Origin: Rhizobium sp. RU20A
GTDB taxonomy: Bacteria; Pseudomonadota; Alphaproteobacteria; Rhizobiales; Rhizobiaceae
DNA length: 64,000 nt
NCBI RefSeq assembly: GCF_900155885.1
Contig: NZ_FTMB01000008.1
Location: 62,001 to 126,000, forward strand
Reading direction: 5' to 3'
The notes beneath the pieces were generated by a model. That model saw nothing but the letters and a program-made list of their open reading frames with translations. It was not told the origin of the DNA and did not search any database. This document shows positions 51,776 to 59,758 of the stretch, one piece after another (the first letter of the stretch is position 1; every line of letters starts with the position of its first letter). The translations under genes and the position numbers were made by a program.

Positions 51776-53005
51776 TCATGCCGGCGCTTGGCCGATGCGC
51801 CACTGGTAGGGCGGCGGCGTGCCGTTGACGGCGAAATCGCCGACGATGCGGTCCTTGTAGATGCGCGGATTGTGGGAGGCGAGCGTGCGGGCATTGCGCC
51901 AGTGCCGGTCGAGCCCGGCGGGCTTGCGCGCCGCCGATGCGCCGAGCGTGTCGAAGAGGATCGTCGCCGCCTCCAGCACGAGATTTGTAACGACGGTCAG
52001 CGCTTGCGACGTTTCGATTTCGGCGATCACGTTGGCGCGCTCTTCTGCCGCCTGATCTCCGGCGAAATGCGCCTGATAGGCACGCTCCAGAGAACGTGCC
52101 ACCTGCAGTACGATGGCCGTTGCGGCATAGGCATTGGAGCGGATGCGGCCGACGACCTGAAGAACCTGGGGATCCTGGCTGGAGCGCGGGCCGGCCGCGT
52201 TGGTGTAATGACGCGTGCGCTTGGCGACCGCGTCGGCCGTCTCGTTCGCGATCGCCCGGGCGATGCCGGCGAGCGTCGCGAGGTGAACCGTCTGGTAATA
52301 GCCCGCGCCATACCGGAACTGCGCCTCGTCCGGCACCACATCGGCGGGATCGACGGGAACATCGGCGAAGGTGGCCGTGCCGGACGCCGTCAGGATTTGT
52401 CCGAAGCCGTCCCAGTCGTCGATGACTGTCACGCCGGCTGCGTCGCGGCGCACCTGCGCGGCACCGCTGGCGCCATCAAGGCCGGTCACGCCGACATTGA
52501 TCCAGTCGGCAAAGAGCGAGCCGGTCGTGTAGTACTTGGCGCCATTGACGACCAGTGCGCCATCCTTTTCGCTGACGCGCGTCGAAAAGGCCTCCTGGCT
52601 GGCATTGCCGATTTCGGTCCAGGCATTGCCGACGATCTCGCCGGCCACGATCCGCTTGACCCAGCGGGCGCGCTGCGGCCCTGAGGGCCGGTTGACGACC
52701 TCTTCCGCAAACCCGAAATGGCCGCGCAGCGCCTGCGTAATGTTGGAATCGGCGGCCGAGAGCTCGATGAGCAGGTTGAAGAGTTCGGGAAGTGTCGCCC
52801 CCGCGCCACCCTCTGCCTCAGGAATGCGGATGGCACCGAAGCCGACAGCCTTCAGCGCCGCAATTTCGCCGACCGGCAGCTGGCGCGAGAGATCGCGCTC
52901 GACGGCTCCCTTGGCAATCTCGGCAAAGAGCGGGCGAAAGCGTTGGGCCAAAGTCTCGTAACGCTCCGAAGGGCCTTCCCCCCAGGCGCTGTCAATCTGT
53001 GTCAT
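51776..53005 (-). CDS. SfnB/DszC-type flavin oxygenase
   Basis: The 409-residue protein has GFGAIRIPEAEGGAGATLPEL, NITQALRGHFGFAEEVV, GAKYYTTGSLFADWINVGV (Y-T-T-G strand), VTVIDDWDGFGQILTASGTATF and the C-terminal RHWRNARTLASHNPRIYKDRIVGDFAVNG. The last block has LASHNP where SfnB paralogues have HTLHDP, so it belongs to a different subgroup. It is probably a reduced-FMN-dependent oxygenase for a sulfur compound. It is transcribed with cysE, 117 bases downstream. Confidence 0.82.
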   Translation of the reverse strand: MTQIDSAWGEGPSERYETLAQRFRPLFAEIAKGAVERDLSRQLPVGEIAALKAVGFGAIRIPEAEGGAGATLPELFNLLIELSAADSNITQALRGHFGFAEEVVNRPSGPQRARWVKRIVAGEIVGNAWTEIGNASQEAFSTRVSEKDGALVVNGAKYYTTGSLFADWINVGVTGLDGASGAAQVRRDAAGVTVIDDWDGFGQILTASGTATFADVPVDPADVVPDEAQFRYGAGYYQTVHLATLAGIARAIANETADAVAKRTRHYTNAAGPRSSQDPQVLQVVGRIRSNAYAATAIVLQVARSLERAYQAHFAGDQAAEERANVIAEIETSQALTVVTNLVLEAATILFDTLGASAARKPAGLDRHWRNARTLASHNPRIYKDRIVGDFAVNGTPPPYQWRIGQAPA

Positions 53006-53146
53006 CCCATGGTCCTCGGAAAATCAAAGCGGTGTCAGAAGCGCCGTCCTGCGTTAGATGCGGGCCGATCTCCATGGTCTGGGACAGGCCGACAACGGAG
53101 AATTCTGCGGCAATATAAAGAACGCATGCTGATAAAAACAGAAATT

Positions 53147-53159
53147 ATATATTTTTAAT
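53147..53159 (-). promoter_or_regulatory. Sulfur-region motif copy upstream of oxygenase-cysE operon
   Basis: On the minus strand this reads ATTAAAAATATAT, 11 of 13 bases of the ATAAAAAATATAG form, in an A/T island (53131-53160). It is 142 bases upstream of the start at 53005, farther than other copies. A second partial match, ATAAAAAC, occurs at 53132-53139. Confidence 0.45.
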
Positions 53160-53482
53160 CAGAAAATGGGAGTTGGTTTTGCTCCGATTCCCATTTCAAT
53201 GTGTAGATTTGCACTGAGAGCTGACGCGGCGCCGAGGCGTTCGGCGCCAAGAAGCGGGCAGCAGGCGCTGGCAGCGGCTGGGATGAGTTCTGGCCGATAA
53301 CGCCGAGAATGTAGTCGCTCAACCCAGGACCCTTGGCGCGTCATTCTACCCAGAATGACGCGCTATCGCTTTGTGAACGCTCCAAGCTCCCCCGAACTTC
53401 AGAGGCAATGCGGGTCCAGACGAACCAGCAGGATGCCGAGGACGTCACGGTCACGAGTCGCTTCGGCGTCCAGTCTTCGCTC
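53160..53482. other. Intergenic stretch without recognisable gene
   Basis: About 320 bases between the oxygenase promoter and the end of the exported-protein gene. TTGGCGCGTCATTCTACCCAGAATGACGCG at 53331-53360 contains a CGCGTCATTCT/AGAATGACGCG dyad that could terminate transcription. I see no supported gene. Confidence 0.4.
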
Positions 53483-53974
53483 TCAGCTTGCCGGCTTGAG
53501 GGAGGCCAGCATCTCGCCGAGCTCTTTCTGGTGCGCGGCCTGCGTGTCCTTCGAACCCCAATAGGTGAAGATCAGCACTTTCTCACCGGCGGCGGCAAAG
53601 CCGATCGAGACGTCAACCGGGCCGTCCTCGTCCGTGCCCTGGTAATCGAGAGAGGAGATCTTCAAGCCGTTCACATCGGTCTCGGGAGACTCCTTCAGCG
53701 TTGCCGGGTCGATCTTGACGCCGTTCTTCGTCAGAAAGTCGATGGCGATTTCCGTCGTCTTGTCCGTCGAGGCAGCATCAGCGACATCGATCGAGAAGTA
53801 GATTGCCCCGTCTTCGGAGGTGGCGTCGACGCCGGTTTCGGTTTCCTTGGGGCCCCAGCTGTCGGGAATGGTGATCGATGCGACCGGAGCATCGCTGGGG
53901 AAGATCAGTTCGGCAGCGGAGACGCTGAACGGCAGAGAGAGTGCAAAAGCGCAGGCGAGAAGAAGCTTCTTCAT
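53483..53974 (-). CDS. Exported hypothetical protein
   Basis: The 163-residue protein has a clear Sec signal (KKLLLACAFALSLPFSVSA, cleaved near residue 20). The mature part contains ASITIPDSWGPKETETG, a beta-rich segment and VSIGFAAAGEKVLIFTYWGSK, ending in an alpha-helix (HQKELGEMLASLKPAS). The arrangement recalls DcrB/PsbP-like single-domain periplasmic proteins, but I cannot assign a family with confidence. ATG 53974 has AAAAGG six bases upstream. The function is not known. Confidence 0.7.
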   Translation of the reverse strand: MKKLLLACAFALSLPFSVSAAELIFPSDAPVASITIPDSWGPKETETGVDATSEDGAIYFSIDVADAASTDKTTEIAIDFLTKNGVKIDPATLKESPETDVNGLKISSLDYQGTDEDGPVDVSIGFAAAGEKVLIFTYWGSKDTQAAHQKELGEMLASLKPAS

Positions 53975-54287
53975 GGTCGACCTTTTCAAGGATGTTCCCG
54001 GTAAGGGATGCGGACGATGTCCAGCGGCATCGATATATCCAAGGCGATTGTGTCTCGTAAAGGGATCTCTAAAACGGCGATGTGCATGGCGATCTGTCGG
54101 ATCGCGGGTGCCCCACCAGCCCGCGCGAGCGACTCTGCTGCTGAGCGCGATGGGCACGGTAGCTTGAGCCCCACGTTAACCATACGCGGGCTCTTTGTTC
54201 CGGATGCGTTCTGATCCCTTGCCGGAGTGCGTTCTCCGGGCTATGTCGACAGTGTCGGCAGAAACTGAACATCTGCAGACACTTAGC
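53975..54287. other. Region without supported gene
   Basis: Between the exported-protein gene and the hairpin at 54288 there are only short open frames with unconvincing composition. The sequence may be decayed mobile-element DNA. Confidence 0.35.
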
Positions 54288-54322
54288 GGCCCCCGCCGGT
54301 GCTGGAACACCGAACGGGGGCC
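54288..54322 (+). other. Strong GC hairpin, possible structured leader
   Basis: GGCCCCCG-CC-GGTG pairs with CACC-GAA-CGGGGGCC around CTGGAA, giving 12 base pairs with one internal loop. It lies 34 bases upstream of a small open frame that has a good ribosome binding site (GGAAAGG at 54341-54347). Confidence 0.4.
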
Positions 54323-54356
54323 TGACCAGCAACCTTCCTTGGAAAGGTCTCCGGCT

Positions 54357-54455
54357 ATGTCGACCCTTAAATGCTTCGCTTCCCGCACGGAAGCGGCTTC
54401 TCCCTCTCTCCCCACCACACAGCGGCTTCTGCCCGACCGGCGCACCCAGCTTTAG
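54357..54455 (+). CDS. Possible 32-residue small protein behind a hairpin leader
   Basis: ATG 54357 follows GGAAAGG with nine-base spacing and encodes a Ser/Thr/Pro-rich peptide beginning MSTLKCFASRTEAASPSLP and ending RRTQL. It has no recognisable domain. The combination of strong hairpin, ribosome binding site and short frame is the main support; it could also be a remnant. Confidence 0.25.
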   Translation: MSTLKCFASRTEAASPSLPTTQRLLPDRRTQL

Positions 54456-54539
54456 GCCGAGCATCCAAACCGATCGACTGGGTAGTAGGGCGCGAACGCA
54501 ACGCGCTTGCATCGCGGACCCGTGCCGCAGCGCTGCCCA

Positions 54540-54674
54540 GGCGATCCTGTAGCCTTCAGGCTGTTGGTTTGCGCGCAGAACTGAGCCGGTTAGGCGCATA
54601 ATTTCCATTGAGAATTGAGCCATGTGAACCTTCCCCCGACGCGGAGAGCGACGTGGGCAACGGAGTGATCCACA
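54540..54674. other. Probable mobile-element debris
   Basis: On the minus strand this stretch reads through CTCAATTCTCAATGGAAATT and a frame giving [21 protein letters not shown]. It joins directly to the IS256-family fragment on one side and to unrelated sequence on the other, so it is probably part of another element or its end. Confidence 0.3.
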
Positions 54675-54867
54675 TGGCCTGATCTGGTCGGCGACATTGC
54701 GCCACTGGGTACTTGCTGCCTCCGGTATATCCTGGGCAAAAGCCGCGGCGATGAATGCGGAGACGACGCGCCTTCCGCTCTTCCCGGCATGGTCCAGCGC
54801 GTGGCGCATAAAGTGAATCCTGCACCTCTGCCAGGTAGCCGAGAGCACCTTCGATAACCCTGGCGTG
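54675..54867 (-). mobile_element. IS256-family transposase fragment
   Basis: On the minus strand, [20 protein letters not shown] followed by [20 protein letters not shown] and [11 protein letters not shown] is the central part of an IS256 (Mutator-like) transposase. Only about 65 residues survive, starting at the junction with the transketolase stub and ending abruptly near 54675. It is inactive. Confidence 0.75.
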
Positions 54868-55190
54868 GCCGTATTCCGGGTGGCCGGCGGTCTTGGAGCC
54901 GAGCTGGCGGAACGCCTTCAGATCGTCAACCGACATGTCCGGGTAACCGGTCAAGTACAGCAGCGAGTAAAGCGGCATCGAGCCATGGCCGGTCGACAGT
55001 AAGAACTTGTCACGGTCCGGCCAATGCGGTTTGGTCGGGTCGAACTTCAGATACTTCGAGAACAGGACGGTGGCGACGTCGGCCATACCCATCGGCATGC
55101 CCGGATGGCCGGAATTCGCCTTCTCGACTGCATCCATTGAGGGGGAACGGATCGCATTGCCATCCGGTCGTGTTGTTGAGGAGAAATCAT
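54868..55190 (-). pseudogene. tkt: Truncated, frameshifted transketolase 5' end
   Basis: The minus strand starts at ATG 55190 ([11 protein letters not shown]), loses one base near GCAATGCG, then continues in a second frame with [60 protein letters not shown] and [13 protein letters not shown]. These are the first 100 or so residues of transketolase, including the thiamine-diphosphate-binding His regions. It then breaks at about 54868 into IS256 sequence. Both the frameshift and the truncation inactivate it. Confidence 0.82.
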
Positions 55191-55224
55191 GAACCCAATG
55201 TCTTGCGATCAGAGAAGGAGAAGC

Positions 55225-56013
55225 TCAGCCGTAGATCTCGACAAGCGCCTGGTAGATCGTCTCGTTGCCGGCGATTACCCGATTGCCCTTGCGAAGCCCG
55301 TCATCGGCTAGGAAGTCGTTGGTCTTCAGGCCAGCGGCGCGGATGACGGCGATGGCGCCGAGGCAATCCCACGAGTTGATATGTGGCTCGATGTAGCCGA
55401 GCAGGCGGCCGCTGGCGATGTAGCAGAGCGTCAGCGCCCCCGATCCGTCGCGGTAGAACATGCCGCCTTCCTTCAGGAAGCGTTCGAACATCGGCAGGAA
55501 TTCGTCGGGCGTCACGCGCGGCGAATAACCGACGCCGACGATGCCGTCGCGGATGGTTTTTCCGGGATGCCGGCCAACCGGCGCGCCGTTCAGCGTTGCC
55601 GGAGAATCGATGCCGCCGGCAAAGAGCTCGTTGCGCTCGGGCGCGTAGACCATGCCGAATTTCAGCGCGCTGTCTTGCACGAAGGCGATGGAGACACACC
55701 AGCTCGACATGCCGGAGATAAACGGCTGGGTGCCGTCGATCGGATCGACCACCCAGATCCCCTGGCCTTCGGCGAATTCCGAAAGGCCGGTCTCCTCGCC
55801 GAGGAAGGCGTCATCGGGGAAGTGCTTTTCCAGTGCGCCGCGGATCAGCAGTTCGGTGTTGAGGTCGGCCTCGCTGGCCATGTCCTGCAGACCCTTCTCC
55901 TTGATCGTCAGGCTGTCGCGGTTCTTGAAATAGCCATGAGCGAGATCGCCGGCCTGACGGATGAGGTCGAGCGCGAACTGGAAGCGCGCGTTGATACTGG
56001 ATTGAGCGGTCAT
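55225..56013 (-). CDS. Inositol monophosphatase-family protein
   Basis: The 262-residue protein has the family metal-binding motifs: GEETG (about 73-77), WVVDPIDGTQPFISGMSSW (about 87-105) and the late motif INSWDCLGAIAVIRAAG. It hydrolyses phosphate monoesters, likely a sugar or inositol phosphate or a histidinol-type phosphate. It ends the minus-strand operon that begins with the ROK regulator and ROK kinase, so a role in the same sugar pathway is likely. ATG 56013 is taken as start. Confidence 0.84.
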   Translation of the reverse strand: MTAQSSINARFQFALDLIRQAGDLAHGYFKNRDSLTIKEKGLQDMASEADLNTELLIRGALEKHFPDDAFLGEETGLSEFAEGQGIWVVDPIDGTQPFISGMSSWCVSIAFVQDSALKFGMVYAPERNELFAGGIDSPATLNGAPVGRHPGKTIRDGIVGVGYSPRVTPDEFLPMFERFLKEGGMFYRDGSGALTLCYIASGRLLGYIEPHINSWDCLGAIAVIRAAGLKTNDFLADDGLRKGNRVIAGNETIYQALVEIYG

Positions 56014-56051
56014 CGAGTGTTGTCCTTGAATGAGGTCGGGCAGCGGGCAGC

Positions 56052-56948
56052 TCAGTCTTTCCAGAGCCAGGCGGCGCCACGCACGCCGCTGGAATCGCCA
56101 TGCACGGCCTTTCGGATGGGCGTATGGAAGACGGTGGAGAAGGTTCGCTTGGCGAGCGCCGGCGGCAGGTCCTCGTAGAGTTCGTCGACGTTGGACATGC
56201 CGCCGCCCATCACGAGAACATCCGGGTCCAGCGTGTTGACGACGGTCGCAAGCCCCCTGGCAACGCGGTCGACATAGCGATCCCAAAGAAGCCCGCAGAG
56301 GCGGTCGCCATCGCGCTTCTTGGCGATAATCTCCCGCGCCTTAAGCTCCTCGTTGGTGTGGCGCGTATATTCGGCCTCGAAGGCGCGGCCGGCGACCCAG
56401 GTCTCCATGCAGCTATGGCGGCCGCAATAGCAGGGGCGGCCGGCGATTTCGGTGACATCGGGAAAGGGCAGGGGATTGTGGCCCCACTCGCCGCCGCTGT
56501 TGTTCGGACCATGATGCGCCTTGCCGCCGACGGCGATGCCGGCGCCGGCGCCCGAGCCGAGGATGACAGCAAAGACCACGTTGTGGCCGACGCCGGCGCC
56601 ATCGACCGCTTCCGAAGCGGCGAAGCAATCGGCGTCGTTTTCGACGCGCAGGTCGCGCTGGATCGCGTCATGCAGGTCCTTCTCTACCGGCCGTCCAAGC
56701 AGCCAGGTCGAGCTTGCGCCCTTGCCCAGCCGGCTGACGGGCTCGAGCGAGCCGGGAATGCCGATGCCGATCGATCCCCTCTCGCCGGTCTTTTCCTCCA
56801 GCGCATCGATCATCGCCTTGATCATGGCGATGCAGCCGAAATAGTCGTGGCGTGGCGTATCCTCGCGCAGTCGCAGCAATTCCCTGCCTTCGCGCGTCAT
56901 GGCGACACCTTCGATCTTGGTGCCACCCCAATCTATTCCTATGAGCAC
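56052..56948 (-). CDS. ROK-family sugar kinase
   Basis: The 298-residue protein starts LIGIDWGGTKIEGVAM (ATP-binding phosphate 1 loop), then GSIGIGIPGSLEP and VENDADCFAASEAVDGAG (catalytic Asp region). The ROK zinc site is GRPCYCGRHSCMETWVAG with His and three Cys. GTG 56948 is chosen because GGAGG lies five bases upstream; the in-frame residues before it are not family-like. It probably phosphorylates fructose, allulose, N-acetylglucosamine or a similar hexose imported by the divergent transporter. Confidence 0.88.
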   Translation of the reverse strand: MLIGIDWGGTKIEGVAMTREGRELLRLREDTPRHDYFGCIAMIKAMIDALEEKTGERGSIGIGIPGSLEPVSRLGKGASSTWLLGRPVEKDLHDAIQRDLRVENDADCFAASEAVDGAGVGHNVVFAVILGSGAGAGIAVGGKAHHGPNNSGGEWGHNPLPFPDVTEIAGRPCYCGRHSCMETWVAGRAFEAEYTRHTNEELKAREIIAKKRDGDRLCGLLWDRYVDRVARGLATVVNTLDPDVLVMGGGMSNVDELYEDLPPALAKRTFSTVFHTPIRKAVHGDSSGVRGAAWLWKD

Positions 56949-56999
56949 GTTTTCCTCCCAGGCTCGCTTGGGCCGAGCCCTATTGCGTGATGATATCAA

Positions 57000-58235
57000 T
57001 CACGAGGCCGCCGAGCTGAAGAGCACGTCGCGGTCGCGCGCGTAGTCGGCAAGAAGCGGCAGGCTTGCGGCGCCTAAGACGCGTGCGTCGCTGCCGATTT
57101 TGCCTTCGACGATTTCCACGGGCGCCGCTCCCTGCATCTCCAGGCGCCCGAGCTTCTCCCTGGTCCTTTCCACCACCACGGCGCGGACATGCGGCGGAAA
57201 ACCGCCGTCGATCACGACGTGATGGAAGTCGATCACCGATATGAACGAGCCGATCGCCAGCGCCAGGCTGTCGGTCGTCTGCTCGATCCAGCGATCGAGC
57301 ACCGCGCCGATGTGCGACCAGTCGTCCGATTTGTGCCAGATGACGCTGGGGTCGCCGCCCTCGGCGACGATCATCCGCTCCAGCAGGAAGATCGAGGCGC
57401 ACTGGATCAGCCGCTGCGGTGCACCACCCGGTACCGTTGACGGAACCGGCGCCGAGCCGATCGAGCCAGCATAGCCGCGCCGACCGGGATAAAGCGAGCC
57501 GTCGAGGACGACGCCGCCGCCGATCAGCGTTGCGAAGAATATGTAGAGAAAATCCGGATATTTCCGCCCCTCGCCGAAGGCGAGCTCCGCAGCGCAGGCT
57601 GCCGTCGCGTCGTTGTAGGAATGGACGGGCAGGGCGAACATCTGCTCGATCTCGGATTTCAGGTCGAACCATTTCCACGCTTCCACTACATCGTGCGGCG
57701 CGCCGACTTCTTCTTCCCAGCTCCACATTTCCGAGGGAACGGCGATGCCGATGCCGCGCATGCGCGAGAACTGCAGCCGGGTCATGTTGTCGATGATCTC
57801 GTTGACGCCCTGCTCCAGGAAGGCGAGCAGCAGCGAGGGCGTCGGGTAGCGATAGGTGGTGCTGATGAACCGGCGCACCGCACCCGAGAGATCCATCAAG
57901 ACCAGCTCCGCCGTGCGTCGACCGACCTTGAGGCCGATCGAAAACGCGCCTTCGGGATTGAGCGACATCGGAACCGAGGGCTGGCCGACCTTGCCGCGCT
58001 GCGGAGCGCCCTTGATCAACAAGCCATCGCTTTCGAGCTGCTTCATGATGACGGAGCTTGCCTGCGTCGAAAGGCCGGTCAGGCGGGAGATCTCGACCTT
58101 CGACAACGAGCCGTGGGCGCGCACCAGCGAGAGCACGAGCCGCTCATTGTAGAGCTTGATCCCTGTCTGGTTGGTGCCGCGGCTCGGATCGCCAAGGCTC
58201 GGCTGATCCTGTTCGGCTCTTTCGGTCTCCAGCAA
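57000..58235 (-). CDS. ROK-family transcriptional repressor
   Basis: An N-terminal MarR-like helix-turn-helix (VLSLVRAHGSLSKVEISRLTGLSTQASSVIMKQLESDGLL) is followed by a ROK sugar-kinase-like domain with IGLKVGRRTAELVLMDLSG and ALPVHSYNDATAACAAELAFG, as in FrcR and NagC types. The zinc-site Cys motif of true kinases is absent. TTG 58235 is proposed as start because GGAGGGG is six bases away; an upstream ATG at 58427 is possible but adds non-family residues. It probably represses both divergent operons through the dyads at 58368 and 58464 and is released by sugar. Confidence 0.83.
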   Translation of the reverse strand: MLETERAEQDQPSLGDPSRGTNQTGIKLYNERLVLSLVRAHGSLSKVEISRLTGLSTQASSVIMKQLESDGLLIKGAPQRGKVGQPSVPMSLNPEGAFSIGLKVGRRTAELVLMDLSGAVRRFISTTYRYPTPSLLLAFLEQGVNEIIDNMTRLQFSRMRGIGIAVPSEMWSWEEEVGAPHDVVEAWKWFDLKSEIEQMFALPVHSYNDATAACAAELAFGEGRKYPDFLYIFFATLIGGGVVLDGSLYPGRRGYAGSIGSAPVPSTVPGGAPQRLIQCASIFLLERMIVAEGGDPSVIWHKSDDWSHIGAVLDRWIEQTTDSLALAIGSFISVIDFHHVVIDGGFPPHVRAVVVERTREKLGRLEMQGAAPVEIVEGKIGSDARVLGAASLPLLADYARDRDVLFSSAAS

Positions 58236-58367
58236 ATCCGTCCCCTCCAACAAGACGCGCCCTTTTCGGGCTGGCGTTACCCATAGCAAAGCGCCGATTG
58301 CGCCGCCGGGCAAGTGCTCGCTGATGAATCGACTATCGGAAATAACAGGATTGTCGTCAACATATAA

Positions 58368-58382
58368 ATCATTCGGTATGAT
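58368..58382. promoter_or_regulatory. Candidate ROK operator, site 1
   Basis: ATCAT-TCGGT-ATGAT is a perfect five-base dyad. Its minus-strand form ATCATACCGAATGAT shares ATCATACCGA with site 2, 96 bases away on the plus strand. Both lie between the divergent regulator and binding-protein genes. Confidence 0.6.
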
Positions 58383-58463
58383 TATTGTTGATGCTGGAAG
58401 GGCGTAAATCAGCAATAAAAACGACAAAGGCTGATGTTCTGGGCGTTTCGCGTCATTTCATAA

Positions 58464-58478
58464 ATCATACCGACTTAT
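58464..58478 (+). promoter_or_regulatory. Candidate ROK operator, site 2, beside frcB-type promoter
   Basis: ATCATACCGACTTAT shares ATCATACCGA with site 1. It ends four bases before TTGACA at 58482-58487, a good -35 element for the binding-protein gene at 58594, so bound repressor would occlude the promoter. Confidence 0.6.
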
Positions 58479-58593
58479 CTATTGACAGTGAATGGCTTTG
58501 ATGTTTGCCTGTGACGGTCGGCAGTGAGGAGCCGATGACGCCCGGTCGCCACCGATCGGGAGAGCGAACGCCTAAGGGCATAGGGAGGAAAAC

Positions 58594-59616
58594 ATGCGAA
58601 ATCTTTTTGCAGGCACTGTCTCGGGGATCGCGATGGCGCTCGCGCTCGGCGCGCCGGCACACGCCGAAGACATCACCGCCTGCCTGATCACCAAGACCGA
58701 GGTCAATCCGTTCTTCGTCAAGATGAAGGAAGGTGCGTCCGCAAAGGCGAAGGAACTCGGCATTAACCTCTTGACCTTCGCGGGCAAGCAGGACGGCGAT
58801 GCCGACACGCAAATCGCCGCGATCGAATCCTGCATCGGCAGCGGCGCCAAGGGTATTCTTTTGACGCCGAACGATTCGAGCGCGCTGGTGCCCGTCATCA
58901 CCGAGGCCCGCAAGGCCGGCCTGCTGACGATCGCGCTGGATACGCCGCTTGATCCCGCCAATGCCGCCGACGCGACCTTCGCGACCGACAATTTCAAGGC
59001 CGGCGAGCTCGTCGGCAAATGGGCGGCCGGAACACTTGGCGACAAGAGCAAGGATGCGAAGATCGCGCTCCTCAACCTTAATGCCCAGCAGATCACCGTC
59101 GACTATATGCGCAACCAGGGTTTCCTGACGGGGTTCGGCATCGATGTGAAGAACCCGCAGCGGATCGGCGACGAGGATGACAAGCGCATCATCGGCAACG
59201 CCGTGACCAATGCGAATGAAGACGGCGGCCGTACCGGCATGGAAAGCCTGCTGCAGGTCGATCCGGAGATCAACCTCGTCTACACGATCAACGAGCCGAC
59301 GGCGGCTGGCGCCTACGAGGCGATCAAGGCCGCGGGCCGTAAGGACAAGGTGACGGTCGTGTCGATCGATGGTGGATGCCCTGGCGTCCAGAACGTCAAG
59401 GCCGGCATCATCGGCGCCACCTCCATGCAGTTCCCGCTGATGATGGCGTCGATGGGCATCGAGGCAATCAAGACATTTGCCGACAGCGGCAAGAAGCCCG
59501 AGCCGACTCCCGGCCTCGACTTCTTCAACACCGGCGTGGAACTGGTGACCGACCATCCCGTCGAAGGACTGAAGTCGATGACTTCGGACGAAGCCCTGAA
59601 GAAGTGCTGGGGCTGA
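58594..59616 (+). CDS. CUT2/FrcB-type sugar-binding protein
   Basis: The 340-residue protein has a Sec signal ([18 protein letters not shown]) and the Peripla_BP_4 fold: [60 protein letters not shown] and [18 protein letters not shown]. This resembles FrcB, the fructose/ribose/mannose-binding protein of Sinorhizobium. Divergent from a ROK regulator and kinase, as in the frc locus. A hairpin separates it from the permease gene. Confidence 0.87.
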   Translation: MRNLFAGTVSGIAMALALGAPAHAEDITACLITKTEVNPFFVKMKEGASAKAKELGINLLTFAGKQDGDADTQIAAIESCIGSGAKGILLTPNDSSALVPVITEARKAGLLTIALDTPLDPANAADATFATDNFKAGELVGKWAAGTLGDKSKDAKIALLNLNAQQITVDYMRNQGFLTGFGIDVKNPQRIGDEDDKRIIGNAVTNANEDGGRTGMESLLQVDPEINLVYTINEPTAAGAYEAIKAAGRKDKVTVVSIDGGCPGVQNVKAGIIGATSMQFPLMMASMGIEAIKTFADSGKKPEPTPGLDFFNTGVELVTDHPVEGLKSMTSDEALKKCWG

Positions 59617-59671
59617 TCCAGGTCCCTTATCGGGAAAGCCTCTGAAAACGGTCCTCCCAAGGACAAAGCAG

Positions 59672-59697
59672 GGGATGCGCGTGACCTCGCGCATCCC
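59672..59697 (+). other. Intercistronic hairpin after sugar-binding protein gene
   Basis: GGGATGCGCG-TGACCT-CGCGCATCCC is a perfect ten-base stem, 55 bases after the stop. It probably stabilises the binding-protein message or limits read-through to the permease gene. Confidence 0.65.
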
Positions 59698-59758
59698 ATC
59701 GAAACGCCATGTGCACGCCAAGGAGCGTGTCGGCGCGCCCAGGAATAAGGGGTTCTCA

